64,000 bases of DNA from Xenorhabdus mauleonii (GTDB taxonomy: Bacteria > Pseudomonadota > Gammaproteobacteria > Enterobacterales > Enterobacteriaceae), in the NCBI RefSeq assembly GCF_900113945.1, contig NZ_FORG01000022.1, positions 1 to 64,000 of the forward strand, given 5' to 3'. This document shows, in pieces, positions 27,045 to 37,035 of this stretch (positions within the stretch are counted from its first letter, which is position 1; the number at the start of each line of letters is the position of its first letter). Position numbers and translations under genes: made by a program. The notes beneath the pieces are model-generated. The model searched no databases. It was given only the letters and a program-made list of their open reading frames with translations, and was not told the DNA's origin.

Positions 27045-27369
27045 TTTCCCGGATGCAAAAACATTCCGTGAAACACTCCGTCATTTTTTTCGTGTCACGT
27101 TGCCATAAAAATCACATGAACTCATTACCCGGCTAACTGATAATTTCCCGATCCTAAAATCGGCATCTTCAAGTTAATTGCGTATAGATCATTGATTATA
27201 AATATTATGTATTTTAATGTTTTTATGCTTAGGTGATCATAACCGTGCTAAGATTTATTTGGCGCAATTGTTTCAGAGAATTGTCTCCGGATCTATCCTA
27301 ATTCCCGTTTTTCGGGGCATATTAATATGGCTTTAGCCAATTTAAGTAGCGTCAGCTTCTTAAACATAA

Positions 27370-27392
27370 AACCACCCGCTATGCGGGTGGTT
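27370..27392. terminator. Perfect 10-bp stem hairpin
   Basis: AACCACCCGC, TAT, GCGGGTGGTT. It could be an intrinsic terminator, although only weak T-runs follow, or a relic of an IS200-type left-end hairpin. No gene adjoins it. Confidence 0.45.
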
Positions 27393-27637
27393 CTGATTTA
27401 TACAGAATTATTTTTTATGTGAAATAACCCGATACAAAGAAAAATAAGTGTCACATCCTGTTATAATATTTTTTTGAAATTTAAAAATATACTGTCTTTT
27501 TTTACTCTAAATGCAGATTGAATAGGTGAATCCAAGGTTGTTTACTATTAATCTTTTCAATTAAACAGTTAACCTGCCGTTTAAAATAAATCACAACAGT
27601 ATTTTTTTTTTTTTTTGAAATTATAAAAAATATATTT

Positions 27638-28800
27638 TTACATGATATTGCATTTCCAACTGGATGATTTAGACTTTATATCCTTACAAAGTTCCTGAAA
27701 ATAATTGTTGCAAATGTTTATAATATTTTCTTTTTCACTAGAATTAGGTATTATGAAATCTGTTCCATTTGGAGTAGGGCTTATAGCAAGTTTTGGATAA
27801 GATCGAACGCTGCCGGGGGCGTTATTTACTTGTATAAATTTTACTTTTGCTTCCTCCATTATTTCGGTTAGTGATTCTGTAATTTTTTGATCTAGTTCAA
27901 ATTTTTTTTGTTTATCTAGAGTGAATTTTTTTTGTAACAACATGAAATAAAAAGAAAAATGAGGGCGGTGACGAGAGCTATAAAGGCAAATACTCCAACA
28001 ATTACCGCTGTCGTAGAAATAGAAGGCATAGATTCAGTTCTATCTGAAAGAGGAATATTGCATCTTTCATATAAATAAGGGCTATTCCTTCTGGTGTTAT
28101 TTGTATAGCTATTCAAATCAGAAAGAGTATTGTTAAGAGTGGAAGATGTTGTATAAAGTGTATTTTTTAAACCAGCAAGAGTACTATTAATAATAGAAGA
28201 GGGCGTTGTTAAACCAGCATTACTACTATTAGAGATTGAAGGAGTGGTAATAGAAGAAGAGGAAAAAGTCGTATTATTTATGTTATTTTTAGCCCAAAAT
28301 TTAGGAATTAAGACGCAAAAATCTGATGAGTAAAACAATGAAGCGGATATTGCACCACTCGCGAGTGATACAATGCCTGATATAGCTTCTTTAAAATGAG
28401 TCCAATTATAAAACCTTTCCAAGAGATTTCCCGGTATATATTTGTGGCCAAATGATTTAGTGTTGAATATTTCTTTTATCTTTTCGTCATTATCCAATTC
28501 ATTTAATTCTAATATCTTATCTACGATCATTGCTATATACTTTTTATCTGGAAGTTCTCAGCTTCCTAAAAAGGTGTTTTTATATATCTCTTTTATTCTT
28601 TCGTATGTCAATTCTACAGCATCATTTGTTGGATTATAATTTATATTATTAAGCATTGGTTCTTTATTTCCCGATGGTATATTTATAACGGAATGGCTGT
28701 TCCTATTACTATTATTTGCCCCTCTATTTGTTGAAGATGTACTTGCAGTACTGCCAGATTGAGTACTATTAAGTTGGCTAGAGTTTCTGTTGTCACCCAT
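27638..28800 (-). pseudogene. Broken membrane/effector-like gene (one in-frame stop, one frameshift)
   Basis: Three consecutive pieces form one gene. Piece 1 (28800-28558) starts after GAGGTGAT and is rich in S, N and T. It ends at TGA (28558-28560), and the same frame continues as ELPDKKYIAM into piece 2. Piece 2 (to 27916) has hydrophobic segments near SGIVSLASGAISASLF and at AVIVGVFAFIALVTALIFLF, with an S/T/N-rich stretch between them. A run of eight A on the coding strand (about 27928-27935) marks a frameshift; with nine A, or a -1 slip, the frame would run on into piece 3 (LDKQKKFELDQK...). The whole would be about 387 aa with two membrane segments and a cytosolic or exported tail. No family was recognised, and AT content is very high. 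Confidence 0.65.
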
Positions 28801-29058
28801 AATATCACCTCGTAATATTCATATATTAAAAATAACTTAATAAATATTATATAAGGCAATAGATAAATATTTTTAAACATACTTATAACGAAATGGATAT
28901 AAGCAGTATGGCTAAAAGATTAAGCTTTTAAATCAATAAAATAATGATATGTCGATAAGTTGTGATATATACTGCCCATACTAAACACAACTTAAATATT
29001 TACTGTTTTTTTAATAATAACAATAGCATGAGCAGATATAGAGATTCGATGGATTTAT
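28801..29058. other. AT-rich gap between the broken gene and glk
   Basis: Contains the promoter side of the broken gene and the 3' flank of glk. No hairpin, repeat or gene was recognised. Confidence 0.4.
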
Positions 29059-30027
29059 TTACTCAATAGCCTTACCCAATAATTGGCGGATATAAGTCCC
29101 TGCACCTAATAGCCCTGTTTTATCATAAGTAATTAAATAAACAGGAATGTCCTGCAAATAAGGTGTGAATCGACCTTTGTTTTCAAAACCTTGCCGGAAT
29201 TCTGACTTTTGGAAAAAATCGAGGAAGCGGGGAACAATTCCTCCTGCAATATAAACACCGCCAAATGCGCCAATATTCAGCGCCAAGTTTCCGCCAAAAC
29301 GCCCTAATGCCTTACAGAAAAGTGCTAATGCTTGTTTGCAGATTGGGCAATTTCCGTTTAAGGCGCTATCTGAAATATCACTGGGAGTCACTTCTTCTAT
29401 TGGCTGGCTGTTCAGTGTCATCAGGGAACGATAAATATTGACTAATCCGGGGCCAGAAAGAACACGTTCGGCAGAAACATGGCCGTATTCTGCCCGTAAC
29501 ATGCTTAGAATATGATCTTCTTCTACACTGTCCGGTGCAAAATCTACATGGCCACCTTCACCGGGCAGGCTCAGCCACTGGTTGCCTGTGTGAATAAGAT
29601 GCGCGACACCTAATCCGGTTCCGGCGCCATAAACAGCAATTGGGTGCTTGGGCTGAGGCTGTTTTCCGCCAATTTGAATAACATCATTTTCACCCAAGAC
29701 CGGGGTAGCAAGAGAAACCGCGGTAAAATCGTTAATAACGTCAAAACGCTCCCATCCCAACGATGCTTTCATCTGGCTGATGGAAAAACGCCAACTGTGG
29801 TTGGTCATGCTGATAACGTCATCGGTGACAGGGCAGGCAATGGCAATACAGCCATATTTAATTTCTGCGTCAGTCTGCTGTAGATAATGGCGGATAACAA
29901 TTTCCAGCGATGCATATTGTGCACAAGGGTAGAATTCGACAGCACTCAGTTGCCCAGTATCTACATCACATAATGCCAGACGTGCATTGGTACCACCGAT
30001 ATCACCTACAAGGGCATAAGTTGCCAT
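29059..30027 (-). CDS. glk: Glucokinase
   Basis: ATP-dependent glucose phosphorylation in the cytoplasm. 322 aa (E. coli Glk 321). The phosphate-binding [10 protein letters not shown] lies at about residues 8-17. The glucose-site segments are [17 protein letters not shown] and [10 protein letters not shown], and the late [12 protein letters not shown] also fits. GGAGATAA precedes the ATG. It stands alone, with no sugar transport gene next to it. Confidence 0.96.
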   Translation of the reverse strand: MATYALVGDIGGTNARLALCDVDTGQLSAVEFYPCAQYASLEIVIRHYLQQTDAEIKYGCIAIACPVTDDVISMTNHSWRFSISQMKASLGWERFDVINDFTAVSLATPVLGENDVIQIGGKQPQPKHPIAVYGAGTGLGVAHLIHTGNQWLSLPGEGGHVDFAPDSVEEDHILSMLRAEYGHVSAERVLSGPGLVNIYRSLMTLNSQPIEEVTPSDISDSALNGNCPICKQALALFCKALGRFGGNLALNIGAFGGVYIAGGIVPRFLDFFQKSEFRQGFENKGRFTPYLQDIPVYLITYDKTGLLGAGTYIRQLLGKAIE

Positions 30028-30399
30028 GGGTTATCTCCTTATGAACGGATCAAAAATCGAATTGGAGGGATTTTACATAAGGTTTGGTATAAAGGCCGCA
30101 TAAAAATGTATCTATATTCTGGTAAAAAATGCACTGATGAAAAATGCCGTGAACCCGAATGCTATTTCAAGTTTTTTGGCGATAATCGTCGGGAAAAACA
30201 GTGGAGGTAAATGTGGCGGGGATAAAAGGGGTCTTCATGGCAGATCCTGCTTGTCAGATTGCCCGGCAGCTATATCACGCTAATCATTCATGGATTGAAT
30301 AGCCCATAAATTGCAAGATGCAGCCGATAAGGCTGCAACTTGCAAGCAAAAGGCATAAGCCGTACAGGGCATAAAAACATTCTTTTAGCTTGTAGGCCG
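30028..30399. other. Gap between abgT-like and glk genes, with long palindrome
   Basis: A 15-bp stem TTGCAAGATGCAGCC / GGCTGCAACTTGCAA around GATAA (30311-30345), with one internal A-A mismatch per arm, lies 55 bp beyond the abgT-like stop. It may act as a terminator or 3' stabiliser. The frame at 30284-30487 on the minus strand only overlaps the transporter end and has no support. Confidence 0.55.
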
Positions 30400-31968
30400 T
30401 TAATTCGCTGGGCTGTAATAAATAGGTGAACCAGGACCGACAGGCAAACCCAGAATAAAGACCCAAATGCAGAAAAACAGTGACCAACCCACCAAAAATA
30501 TCAGGGAATAAGGCAACATCATGGAAACGAGCGTTCCGATCCCGGCATCTTTTTTATATTTCACAACAATGGCCACGATAAGGCCGAAATAACTCATCAT
30601 TGGCGTAATGAGATTGGTAACTGAATCCCCGATGCGATAGGCCGCCTGAATAGTTTCCGGGGCGTAGCCTGCCAGCATTAACATAGGGACAAAAATAGGT
30701 GCAGTAACCGCCCATTGCGCAGAGGCTGAACCAATCATCAGGTTGATAAAGGCACAAATCAGAATAAAGCTGATAAATAGCAGGCCACCATTTAAATTGA
30801 TGGTATTGAGGAAATTAGCTCCTTTTACCGCAATAATCTGACCGATATTTGTCCAGCCAAAGAAAGCCACAAATTGAGAGGCAAAGAAAATAATAACCAG
30901 ATACAGGCCTAACGTACTCATGGCCTGTGCCATTGCATCCACTACATCTTTGCTGGATTTCATTGTCTTGGCGACAAACCCATATACCATGCCAGGAATG
31001 GCAAAAAAGAGGAAAATAAAGATAACAACGGATTTCAAGAAGGGAGAATTACTGACCAGCCCTGTTTCCTGATTTCGCAGAATACCATTTTCGGGTACAA
31101 CACTTAACGATAAAAGTACAGCCAATACAAGCAATGTCAGTGATGCAGCGGCGAGTGCTTTTTTCTCCAGAGCCGTGACCTCTGCTGAATGCATTAGTGC
31201 ACTTTCATTTTCATCCAATTCACTTTTATAGGGGCCAAGCTGAGGCTCAACAATTTTTTCAGTGACATAGTAGCCAAGAATAGAAATCAGGAAAGTACTG
31301 GCAAACATGAAATACCAGTTAGCTTCGGCACCAACGATATAGCTAGGATCAATAATCCGGGCCGCTTGTTGGGTGATGCCTGCAAGCAGCGGATCGATCG
31401 TCCCCAATAATAAGTTGGCGGAATATCCCCCCGATACGCCAGCAAATGCGGCTGCCAGCCCTGCCAGTGGGTGGCGGCCCAGCGAATGGAAAATAATTGC
31501 AGCTAATGGAATTAACACGACATAGCCCAATTCTGCTGCCATATTGGACATAATACCGGCAAATACAATGGCTAATGTTGTGAGTTTACGCGGGGCTTTC
31601 ATCACGACTAAACGCATCAGTGCGGAAAGCAGGCCGGCTCGTTCTGCAATACCAACACCCAGAAAAGCAACCAGTACGGTACCCAATGGTGCAAAGCTTG
31701 TAAAATTAGTCACCAGATTGGATAAAATCCTGCGTATACCTTCTGCATCCAGTAAACTTACGATATGAATTAATCCATCCGCCGCCCGTCCTTTTGTATT
31801 TTCTGGACGAGGATCAACGACTGAAATATCAAAATATTGTCCGATTGCTGAAGAGATCAATAAGATGGTAATAAGAATGACAAAAAGAACAACGGGATGG
31901 GGTAACGCATTTCCTAACCATTCCACCGTTCGTAAGAAGCGACTACTATTTTGTTTTTTAGTTAACAT
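30400..31968 (-). CDS. AbgT-family transporter (p-aminobenzoyl-glutamate/antimetabolite)
   Basis: Inner-membrane carrier of the AbgT family (522 aa from the chosen start; E. coli AbgT 508), with about a dozen hydrophobic segments. Family sequences: GNALPHPVVLFV, FTSFAPLGTVLVAFLGVGIAERAGLL, SGGYSANLLLGTIDPLL, WNYF-like NWYFMFAS, and the end LGLPVGPGSPIYY. I chose the ATG at 31968 because AAGGAAAT stands directly upstream; two earlier ATGs are in frame. abgAB hydrolase genes are absent. Other family members export sulfa-like antimetabolites, so the substrate is uncertain. Confidence 0.88.
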   Translation of the reverse strand: MLTKKQNSSRFLRTVEWLGNALPHPVVLFVILITILLISSAIGQYFDISVVDPRPENTKGRAADGLIHIVSLLDAEGIRRILSNLVTNFTSFAPLGTVLVAFLGVGIAERAGLLSALMRLVVMKAPRKLTTLAIVFAGIMSNMAAELGYVVLIPLAAIIFHSLGRHPLAGLAAAFAGVSGGYSANLLLGTIDPLLAGITQQAARIIDPSYIVGAEANWYFMFASTFLISILGYYVTEKIVEPQLGPYKSELDENESALMHSAEVTALEKKALAAASLTLLVLAVLLSLSVVPENGILRNQETGLVSNSPFLKSVVIFIFLFFAIPGMVYGFVAKTMKSSKDVVDAMAQAMSTLGLYLVIIFFASQFVAFFGWTNIGQIIAVKGANFLNTINLNGGLLFISFILICAFINLMIGSASAQWAVTAPIFVPMLMLAGYAPETIQAAYRIGDSVTNLITPMMSYFGLIVAIVVKYKKDAGIGTLVSMMLPYSLIFLVGWSLFFCIWVFILGLPVGPGSPIYYSPAN

Positions 31969-32597
31969 GTATATTTCCTTGTTAGACATAAAAATTGAAG
32001 TCAATGATGTCCTTACTTTTGATTAAAGCAGCTTTTAAAAAACGATCCTAAGTGATGCTGTTTATTGATAGATTGTTATCGATTCAATAACAATCTATAT
32101 AATGGTTTTGTCGTTTAGTTAAGAACTAATGTCTGAATATATTTATTTTTCAGTATAATGATTTGTTATTTTGTCTATTTTAATATTCTTTTTGACCTTC
32201 ATTTTTCTTAAAAATAAGCACATAACTGCTTAAATTTAATTGTTATTCCTTTTTTATTATTCCATTTGCTCTATGTGTTTATGTATTAGTACCGGAAGGT
32301 CATCAATAACCGCATTTGATTGCTATTAAATAAACCTCATTTTCCATAAGAAAATGCATCATAAAATTTGCGATTATCGCTTGATTCTTATCCCAGATTC
32401 ACTGGATAATCACCCACTTCAAAATTTTCTCACCATTCCGTTTTAAAAGCCAAACGATTGCGCACATGGATGACTGGAACAATATTTACAGCATCAACTT
32501 TTTGTTAACTTGCCACGTAATCGTTTTCGTCAGGAAGAATAGTAGAAAATTGTGGTAGATTTCGCAGCGCAACACTCAACAAAAGCAGGGGAAAAAC
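31969..32597. other. Divergent promoter region, abgT-like / ghxP
   Basis: About 630 bp of AT-rich DNA between divergent transporter genes. No riboswitch, operator or small gene could be recognised. AGCAGGGG precedes the ghxP start. Confidence 0.45.
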
Positions 32598-33944
32598 ATG
32601 TCTGGCATGCAGGCACCAACTCAATGCAAACTCGATAAGTATTTTAAGATTACTGAACGCGGATCGACGGTACGTCAGGAAGTTCTCGCTGGGTTAACCA
32701 CATTTCTGGCGATGGTTTATTCCGTTATTGTTGTGCCGGGTATGCTTGGACAGGCCGGATTTCCTCATACCGCGGTGTTTATTGCTGTCTGTCTGGTAAC
32801 GGGTCTTGGCTCATTATTGATGGGATTGTGGGTGAACTTGCCGATGGCTATTGGCTGTGCACTTTCATTGTGTACATTTACCGCATTCAGTCTGGTATTG
32901 GGGCAGCATGTCAGTATCCCTGTCGCGCTTGGCGCGGTTTTCCTGATGGGATGTATATTTACATTGATTTCAGTGACGGGCGTGCGGGCATGGATTTTAC
33001 GCAATATTCCCATGGACATAGCACATGGGGCTGGTATTGGCATTGGATTGTTTCTATTGCTGATTGCCGCTAATGGTGTTGGGCTGGTCATTAATAATCC
33101 AAACGAAGGTTTGCCCGTTGCATTTGGTGCGTTGAATTCTTTCCCTGTGATTATGACGTTAGTGGGCTTGGCGGGAATCATCGGGCTTGAACGCAGGAAA
33201 GTGCCCGGTGGCATTGTGTTGGTCATTATCGCTATTTCAATTATGGGTTTGATTTTTGATCCGGCCGTGAAGTATCAAGGGTTTTTCAAAGTGCCGACTG
33301 TGGGAGAAGATGGTTTATCCCTGATGTTCAGCATGGATATTATGGGTGCCTTGCAGCCAGCGGTGTTACCGAGTCTGCTGGCATTGGTCATGACTGCGAT
33401 ATTTGATGCAACGGGAACCATTCAGGCAGTGGCAAGTCAGGCCAATTTATTGGACAAGAGAGGGCAAATTATCAATGGCGGTAAAGCGTTGACCGCGGAT
33501 TCTGCCTGTAGCATTTTCGCTGGGGCTATCGGTTCTTCCCCGGCTGGTGTTTACATTGAATCTGCCGCTGGAACGGCGGTTGGAGGGAAAACCGGTTTAA
33601 CGGCTTCTGTGGTTGGTATTTTGTTCCTGTTGATTTTATTCCTGTCCCCGCTTTCGTATTTAGTACCTGCCTATGCAACGGCGCCGGCCTTGATGTATGT
33701 CGGGCTATTGATGTTGAGCAATGTGCGCAAGCTCAACTTTAATGATTTTGTCAGTGCGATGGCTGGCTTACTGTGCGCAGTGTTCATTGTGCTGACTTGC
33801 AATATTGTGACCGGAATTATGCTGGGTTTCAGCGCCTTGGTTGCGGGCCGTATTTTTTCTGGCGAATGGCGTAAGTTGAATCTCGGTACGGTTATTCTTG
33901 CTATCGTATTAGTTGTCTTTTATGCGGGCAATTGGGCTATCTGA
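32598..33944 (+). CDS. ghxP: Hypoxanthine/guanine permease, AzgA-like NCS2 family
   Basis: Proton-coupled purine uptake in the inner membrane. The 448-aa protein follows E. coli GhxP (YjcD, 449 aa) nearly end to end: [67 protein letters not shown] and [11 protein letters not shown]. Twelve to fourteen hydrophobic segments are present. AGCAGGGGAAAA precedes the ATG. A terminator lies between it and the convergent acylase gene. Confidence 0.94.
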   Translation: MSGMQAPTQCKLDKYFKITERGSTVRQEVLAGLTTFLAMVYSVIVVPGMLGQAGFPHTAVFIAVCLVTGLGSLLMGLWVNLPMAIGCALSLCTFTAFSLVLGQHVSIPVALGAVFLMGCIFTLISVTGVRAWILRNIPMDIAHGAGIGIGLFLLLIAANGVGLVINNPNEGLPVAFGALNSFPVIMTLVGLAGIIGLERRKVPGGIVLVIIAISIMGLIFDPAVKYQGFFKVPTVGEDGLSLMFSMDIMGALQPAVLPSLLALVMTAIFDATGTIQAVASQANLLDKRGQIINGGKALTADSACSIFAGAIGSSPAGVYIESAAGTAVGGKTGLTASVVGILFLLILFLSPLSYLVPAYATAPALMYVGLLMLSNVRKLNFNDFVSAMAGLLCAVFIVLTCNIVTGIMLGFSALVAGRIFSGEWRKLNLGTVILAIVLVVFYAGNWAI

Positions 33945-33967
33945 TTAAACGTCCATGTACAAATATA

Positions 33968-33991
33968 AAGGGGTTTTTGATAAACCCCTTT
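33968..33991. terminator. Terminator between ghxP and the acylase gene
   Basis: AAAGGGGTTT, TTGAT, AAACCCCTTT, followed by TGCTGTTTTT; usable mainly for ghxP and possibly in both directions. Confidence 0.8.
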
Positions 33992-34018
33992 GCTGTTTTT
34001 ACGAATAAATACCTAATA

Positions 34019-36463
34019 TTAATCTGCCAGAATCAAAGATTGATAGCCTGGATCTGCGATAATTTCAGATTCCTTGAATGGCAAACGCAGCCATTGCTTT
34101 GCACTATACCTCCAAGTGGAATCACTATAATGTAGCGAAGCAGGATCATCCGATAGTGAAGTTAATAATGAGGTATAAGCCTCGACATTATTATTTGGGA
34201 AACTAATCAGTTGCGTATAACTATTGCCATAGTCATATTTATTTCTCACATCCGTGTTTTCCACATCAATCGCGTCTACACAAGCAATAGTGAAATAGCC
34301 GATATTGCTACAACCACCATATAACGGAACATGTTTATCCCCGCGCACCAAATATACATAATCACCCCGTTGTGCATTCAGAGGCAATCCACGGTGTGCT
34401 AAATCTAGTACAGTGGCGCCGAGTGCCTGTCGGAGTGTTTCTTTATCAGCATGTAATTTACGTGGCGTATTTAAAGGATCATTTTTGTCAAAGGGAATGG
34501 CAAACAAAACAGACTCCGGCAGACCTTGCAGCCGATTCCAAATCCCATCCCAAATATGGGCTCCCCGCGCGGAAATATTACCGCTATTATCCCAATCCTT
34601 TAATATATGACAGGCTTCGGTAACATCAACGCGCTGTGGTGAAGGGAAGGTCGTATCATTTAGAACATCACGCTGTACATCAACCAGCGGCGAATGGCAG
34701 GCTTTTTCCAACAATTCGGATTTGAACAATTCAGCAGTCAGGGCACGGCTGTTCAAGACCATTTCCTGCATGGTTTCATTATTGATAGCGTTCTCTGAAT
34801 ATCGATCATGACCTTGCAAACGTTCTTGCACCATGATGTGACCCAGACGAGTACGCATACTGATGGGTTTACTGCCTGCAGAACCAAAGGCCGCAGGGTA
34901 ACCCGTCAAGGGGGATTGAGGGTTGGTGAGCCAATAACTGTCATTCATATTGGCAACGTAATCGGCGCGCAGTAAATTGGGCATGCGGGATGAGCCTACG
35001 GCGCCATTTTGAACGGAATCGGGGTCGTTTTGCCAGTCACATTCACTGCGTGAACCATCAAAAAATGGGATATCCGGTGTTAATTGAGCCGCCAGCACTT
35101 GGCGGGAGGTCATGGTACAACTTTTTGTTTGTTCAGGGGAAACGTTAGGAACAGGCCCCATATCTGCATACCAAGCTTCATTGCTGCCACGACCAATGGC
35201 GATGGTATTTACCCAAGGCATGGCTGATTCTTGTTTCTGGATAGTGATGAACTCTTCAAGAGAACGGGCTTGATTGAATCGTAACCAGTTTCGAAACGCA
35301 CGAAAGTTTTCTTGGTTGATATCGCGGACTGCAAATGCTTTTTTTGTATCCCACTGTAATGGCGAAAGATTTACCAGAGGCCCATATTCAGATTTATACA
35401 ACGTCCGGGTAACGGGAACCACAGAGCCGGCGTCTTGCTTAACTTGGACAGTAATTGTATTGGCTTCCATTTTGACTTTCTTGCCATCCCGGAGGTAACT
35501 CAATGGATCATCAGGCGCTAAACTCAGTTCGTAAAACCCCATGCGGGATGCGGTTGAGACAGTGTGGCTCCAGGCGATATTTTCGTTAAAGCCAATTTGG
35601 ATAACAGGAATACCCAAGAACGATACGCCACTGACATTGATTTCTCCGGGAATGGTGAGTTGCGCTTGGTAGAACAGATCCGGGCCGAACCAATACCAAT
35701 GAGGGTTGCCAACCAACAAGGGAGAATCCGAACGGGTGGCTTGTGTACCAAATCCATAGGCGTTACTGCCGACCCCTTTGCTTTCCAGATTATTCAGGTG
35801 AAATGAAGCGGTTGACGCAGGCGATCCTGAAATATCCGTTGTTGGTAAGATGCCGGGGGGCTGGGCGTTAACAATATTGGTTAACATCACATTGTATCCC
35901 TTGGCGAATAAAGCGGCATACATGCGTCGGTAAATATCCAGTTCATCAATAGGCTGGACCCATTCCTGATTGCGGCAGGCTTGGTGAGCTTTAGCATGAA
36001 GAGGTAATTCGCGAAGGTATTGGTTATAGCCAGCAGTAAAACCTGAAACAAGCTGTTTAATTTCTTTTGATTGAGATTGGATCATGCGGTTTAGCATTTC
36101 TTCAGCAAGAATATGCCGATGATAAAAGTCAGAGTCCAGATTCTGCACTTTCCCGATTATTCCATCATAAACCAGTGTGGCTTGCCCGCCAAAGTGCAGA
36201 GAACGTTCACCACGGTAAGTCAAAAAAGAATCCGCCATAGTACAAAGATTGTCTTGTACTTGAGCATAACCATAGCCATAACCCAATCCAAACCAATTTT
36301 CAGCTTTGATATGTGGAATACCAAAACTAGTACGGCGTATTTCTGCATAGGTGTTGGTTTTATTGATAGGTGTAGTGTTAAAACAAGCACTTAATAGGCT
36401 CGAACTGACAATTAGGATAAATATTCTGAAATAAGATTTTATTTTTATTCTTTCAAATACCAT
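34019..36463 (-). CDS. Penicillin/AHL acylase-type Ntn hydrolase lipoprotein
   Basis: N-terminal nucleophile amidase of the penicillin acylase/PvdQ/QuiP group (814 aa). Residues 1-26 form a lipoprotein signal with lipobox LLSAC (Cys27). The alpha part begins with EIRRTSFGIPHIKAEN. Autocleavage is expected before Ser233 in VGSNAYGFG, which would be the beta-chain nucleophile. NPHWYWFGPDLFYQAQLTIPGE, GVSFLGIPVIQIGF and AWSHTV match AHL acylases. It stands alone in the genome segment. Substrates could be N-acyl homoserine lactones or acylated peptides made by the bacterium; sequence does not decide. Confidence 0.85.
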   Translation of the reverse strand: MVFERIKIKSYFRIFILIVSSSLLSACFNTTPINKTNTYAEIRRTSFGIPHIKAENWFGLGYGYGYAQVQDNLCTMADSFLTYRGERSLHFGGQATLVYDGIIGKVQNLDSDFYHRHILAEEMLNRMIQSQSKEIKQLVSGFTAGYNQYLRELPLHAKAHQACRNQEWVQPIDELDIYRRMYAALFAKGYNVMLTNIVNAQPPGILPTTDISGSPASTASFHLNNLESKGVGSNAYGFGTQATRSDSPLLVGNPHWYWFGPDLFYQAQLTIPGEINVSGVSFLGIPVIQIGFNENIAWSHTVSTASRMGFYELSLAPDDPLSYLRDGKKVKMEANTITVQVKQDAGSVVPVTRTLYKSEYGPLVNLSPLQWDTKKAFAVRDINQENFRAFRNWLRFNQARSLEEFITIQKQESAMPWVNTIAIGRGSNEAWYADMGPVPNVSPEQTKSCTMTSRQVLAAQLTPDIPFFDGSRSECDWQNDPDSVQNGAVGSSRMPNLLRADYVANMNDSYWLTNPQSPLTGYPAAFGSAGSKPISMRTRLGHIMVQERLQGHDRYSENAINNETMQEMVLNSRALTAELFKSELLEKACHSPLVDVQRDVLNDTTFPSPQRVDVTEACHILKDWDNSGNISARGAHIWDGIWNRLQGLPESVLFAIPFDKNDPLNTPRKLHADKETLRQALGATVLDLAHRGLPLNAQRGDYVYLVRGDKHVPLYGGCSNIGYFTIACVDAIDVENTDVRNKYDYGNSYTQLISFPNNNVEAYTSLLTSLSDDPASLHYSDSTWRYSAKQWLRLPFKESEIIADPGYQSLILAD

Positions 36464-37035
36464 GTTTTATTTTCCTCTATAATTATTCGCGTTCAGTCAA
36501 TAAGCTCTCTTTTGGGTTTCAGTTATGTTTGATTTGAATGCCTCATTGGTTTGATGGCATTGCCTCTATCTTGTTGGTTAGTGGAGTGTTTCGCTCTATC
36601 TTTTATGCTAACTGCCATAATAAAAAATAATCACCTCTTTATTTTTTTAATTAATCAATTGAAATAAAAGTAATTTTTTATGGGGTGGAAAGGCAGGGAA
36701 GAATTCATCGGGTGGCTGTTTTTTCGTGCTCTCCTTCAATCCCATCATCGCAGGCAGAAAAACGCATTTTAAGATCTTAACCATCCATTCTCTGAGTGTT
36801 TAGTAAAGCATCTCTTCGTTAGGTTGATGCATTACAAAATGTGCTAATTTTTCAACATTTCCCTGCTGATATGTATAAAATAGATAAATGGGTTGCTGTT
36901 CCTTGATTCTCAATGTGATTGTTTTTTGATTTTCTTTAATAACTGTAATAATTGTGGTTATTAGCGCTGTTATTAAAGGTAAAAAAGAGTCACAATCTTT
37001 TCACCGACGGATTTTTGGCAATTTGTAAGGGTAAC
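36464..37035. other. Divergent region between the acylase gene and yjcE
   Basis: 572 bp, AT-rich, with no recognisable operator or gene. An in-frame ATG at 36952 could extend yjcE, but the 28 extra residues are not conserved in E. coli. Confidence 0.45.

Larger units (their letters stand above)
26644..27637. other. 1-kb gene-free region of repeat and IS debris
   Basis: No intact gene. In order it holds the ssb terminator, an IS1 fragment (26722-26809), a 127-bp palindromic repeat (26918-27044), a half-repeat ending ATTGCGTATA near 27186, a strong hairpin (27370-27392) and a run of 15 T at 27602-27616. The frame at 26879-27136 is an artefact of the repeat. Confidence 0.6.

Noticed and set aside
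26879..27136. 85-codon frame after ssb
   Set aside because: It spans a palindromic repeat and is explained by it.
28558..28560. TGA read as selenocysteine
   Set aside because: No SECIS-like hairpin was recognised after it, and the gene also has a frameshift, so decay is the simpler explanation.
30284..30487. 67-codon minus-strand frame at the end of the AbgT-family gene
   Set aside because: It overlaps the transporter in another phase and a hairpin; no support.
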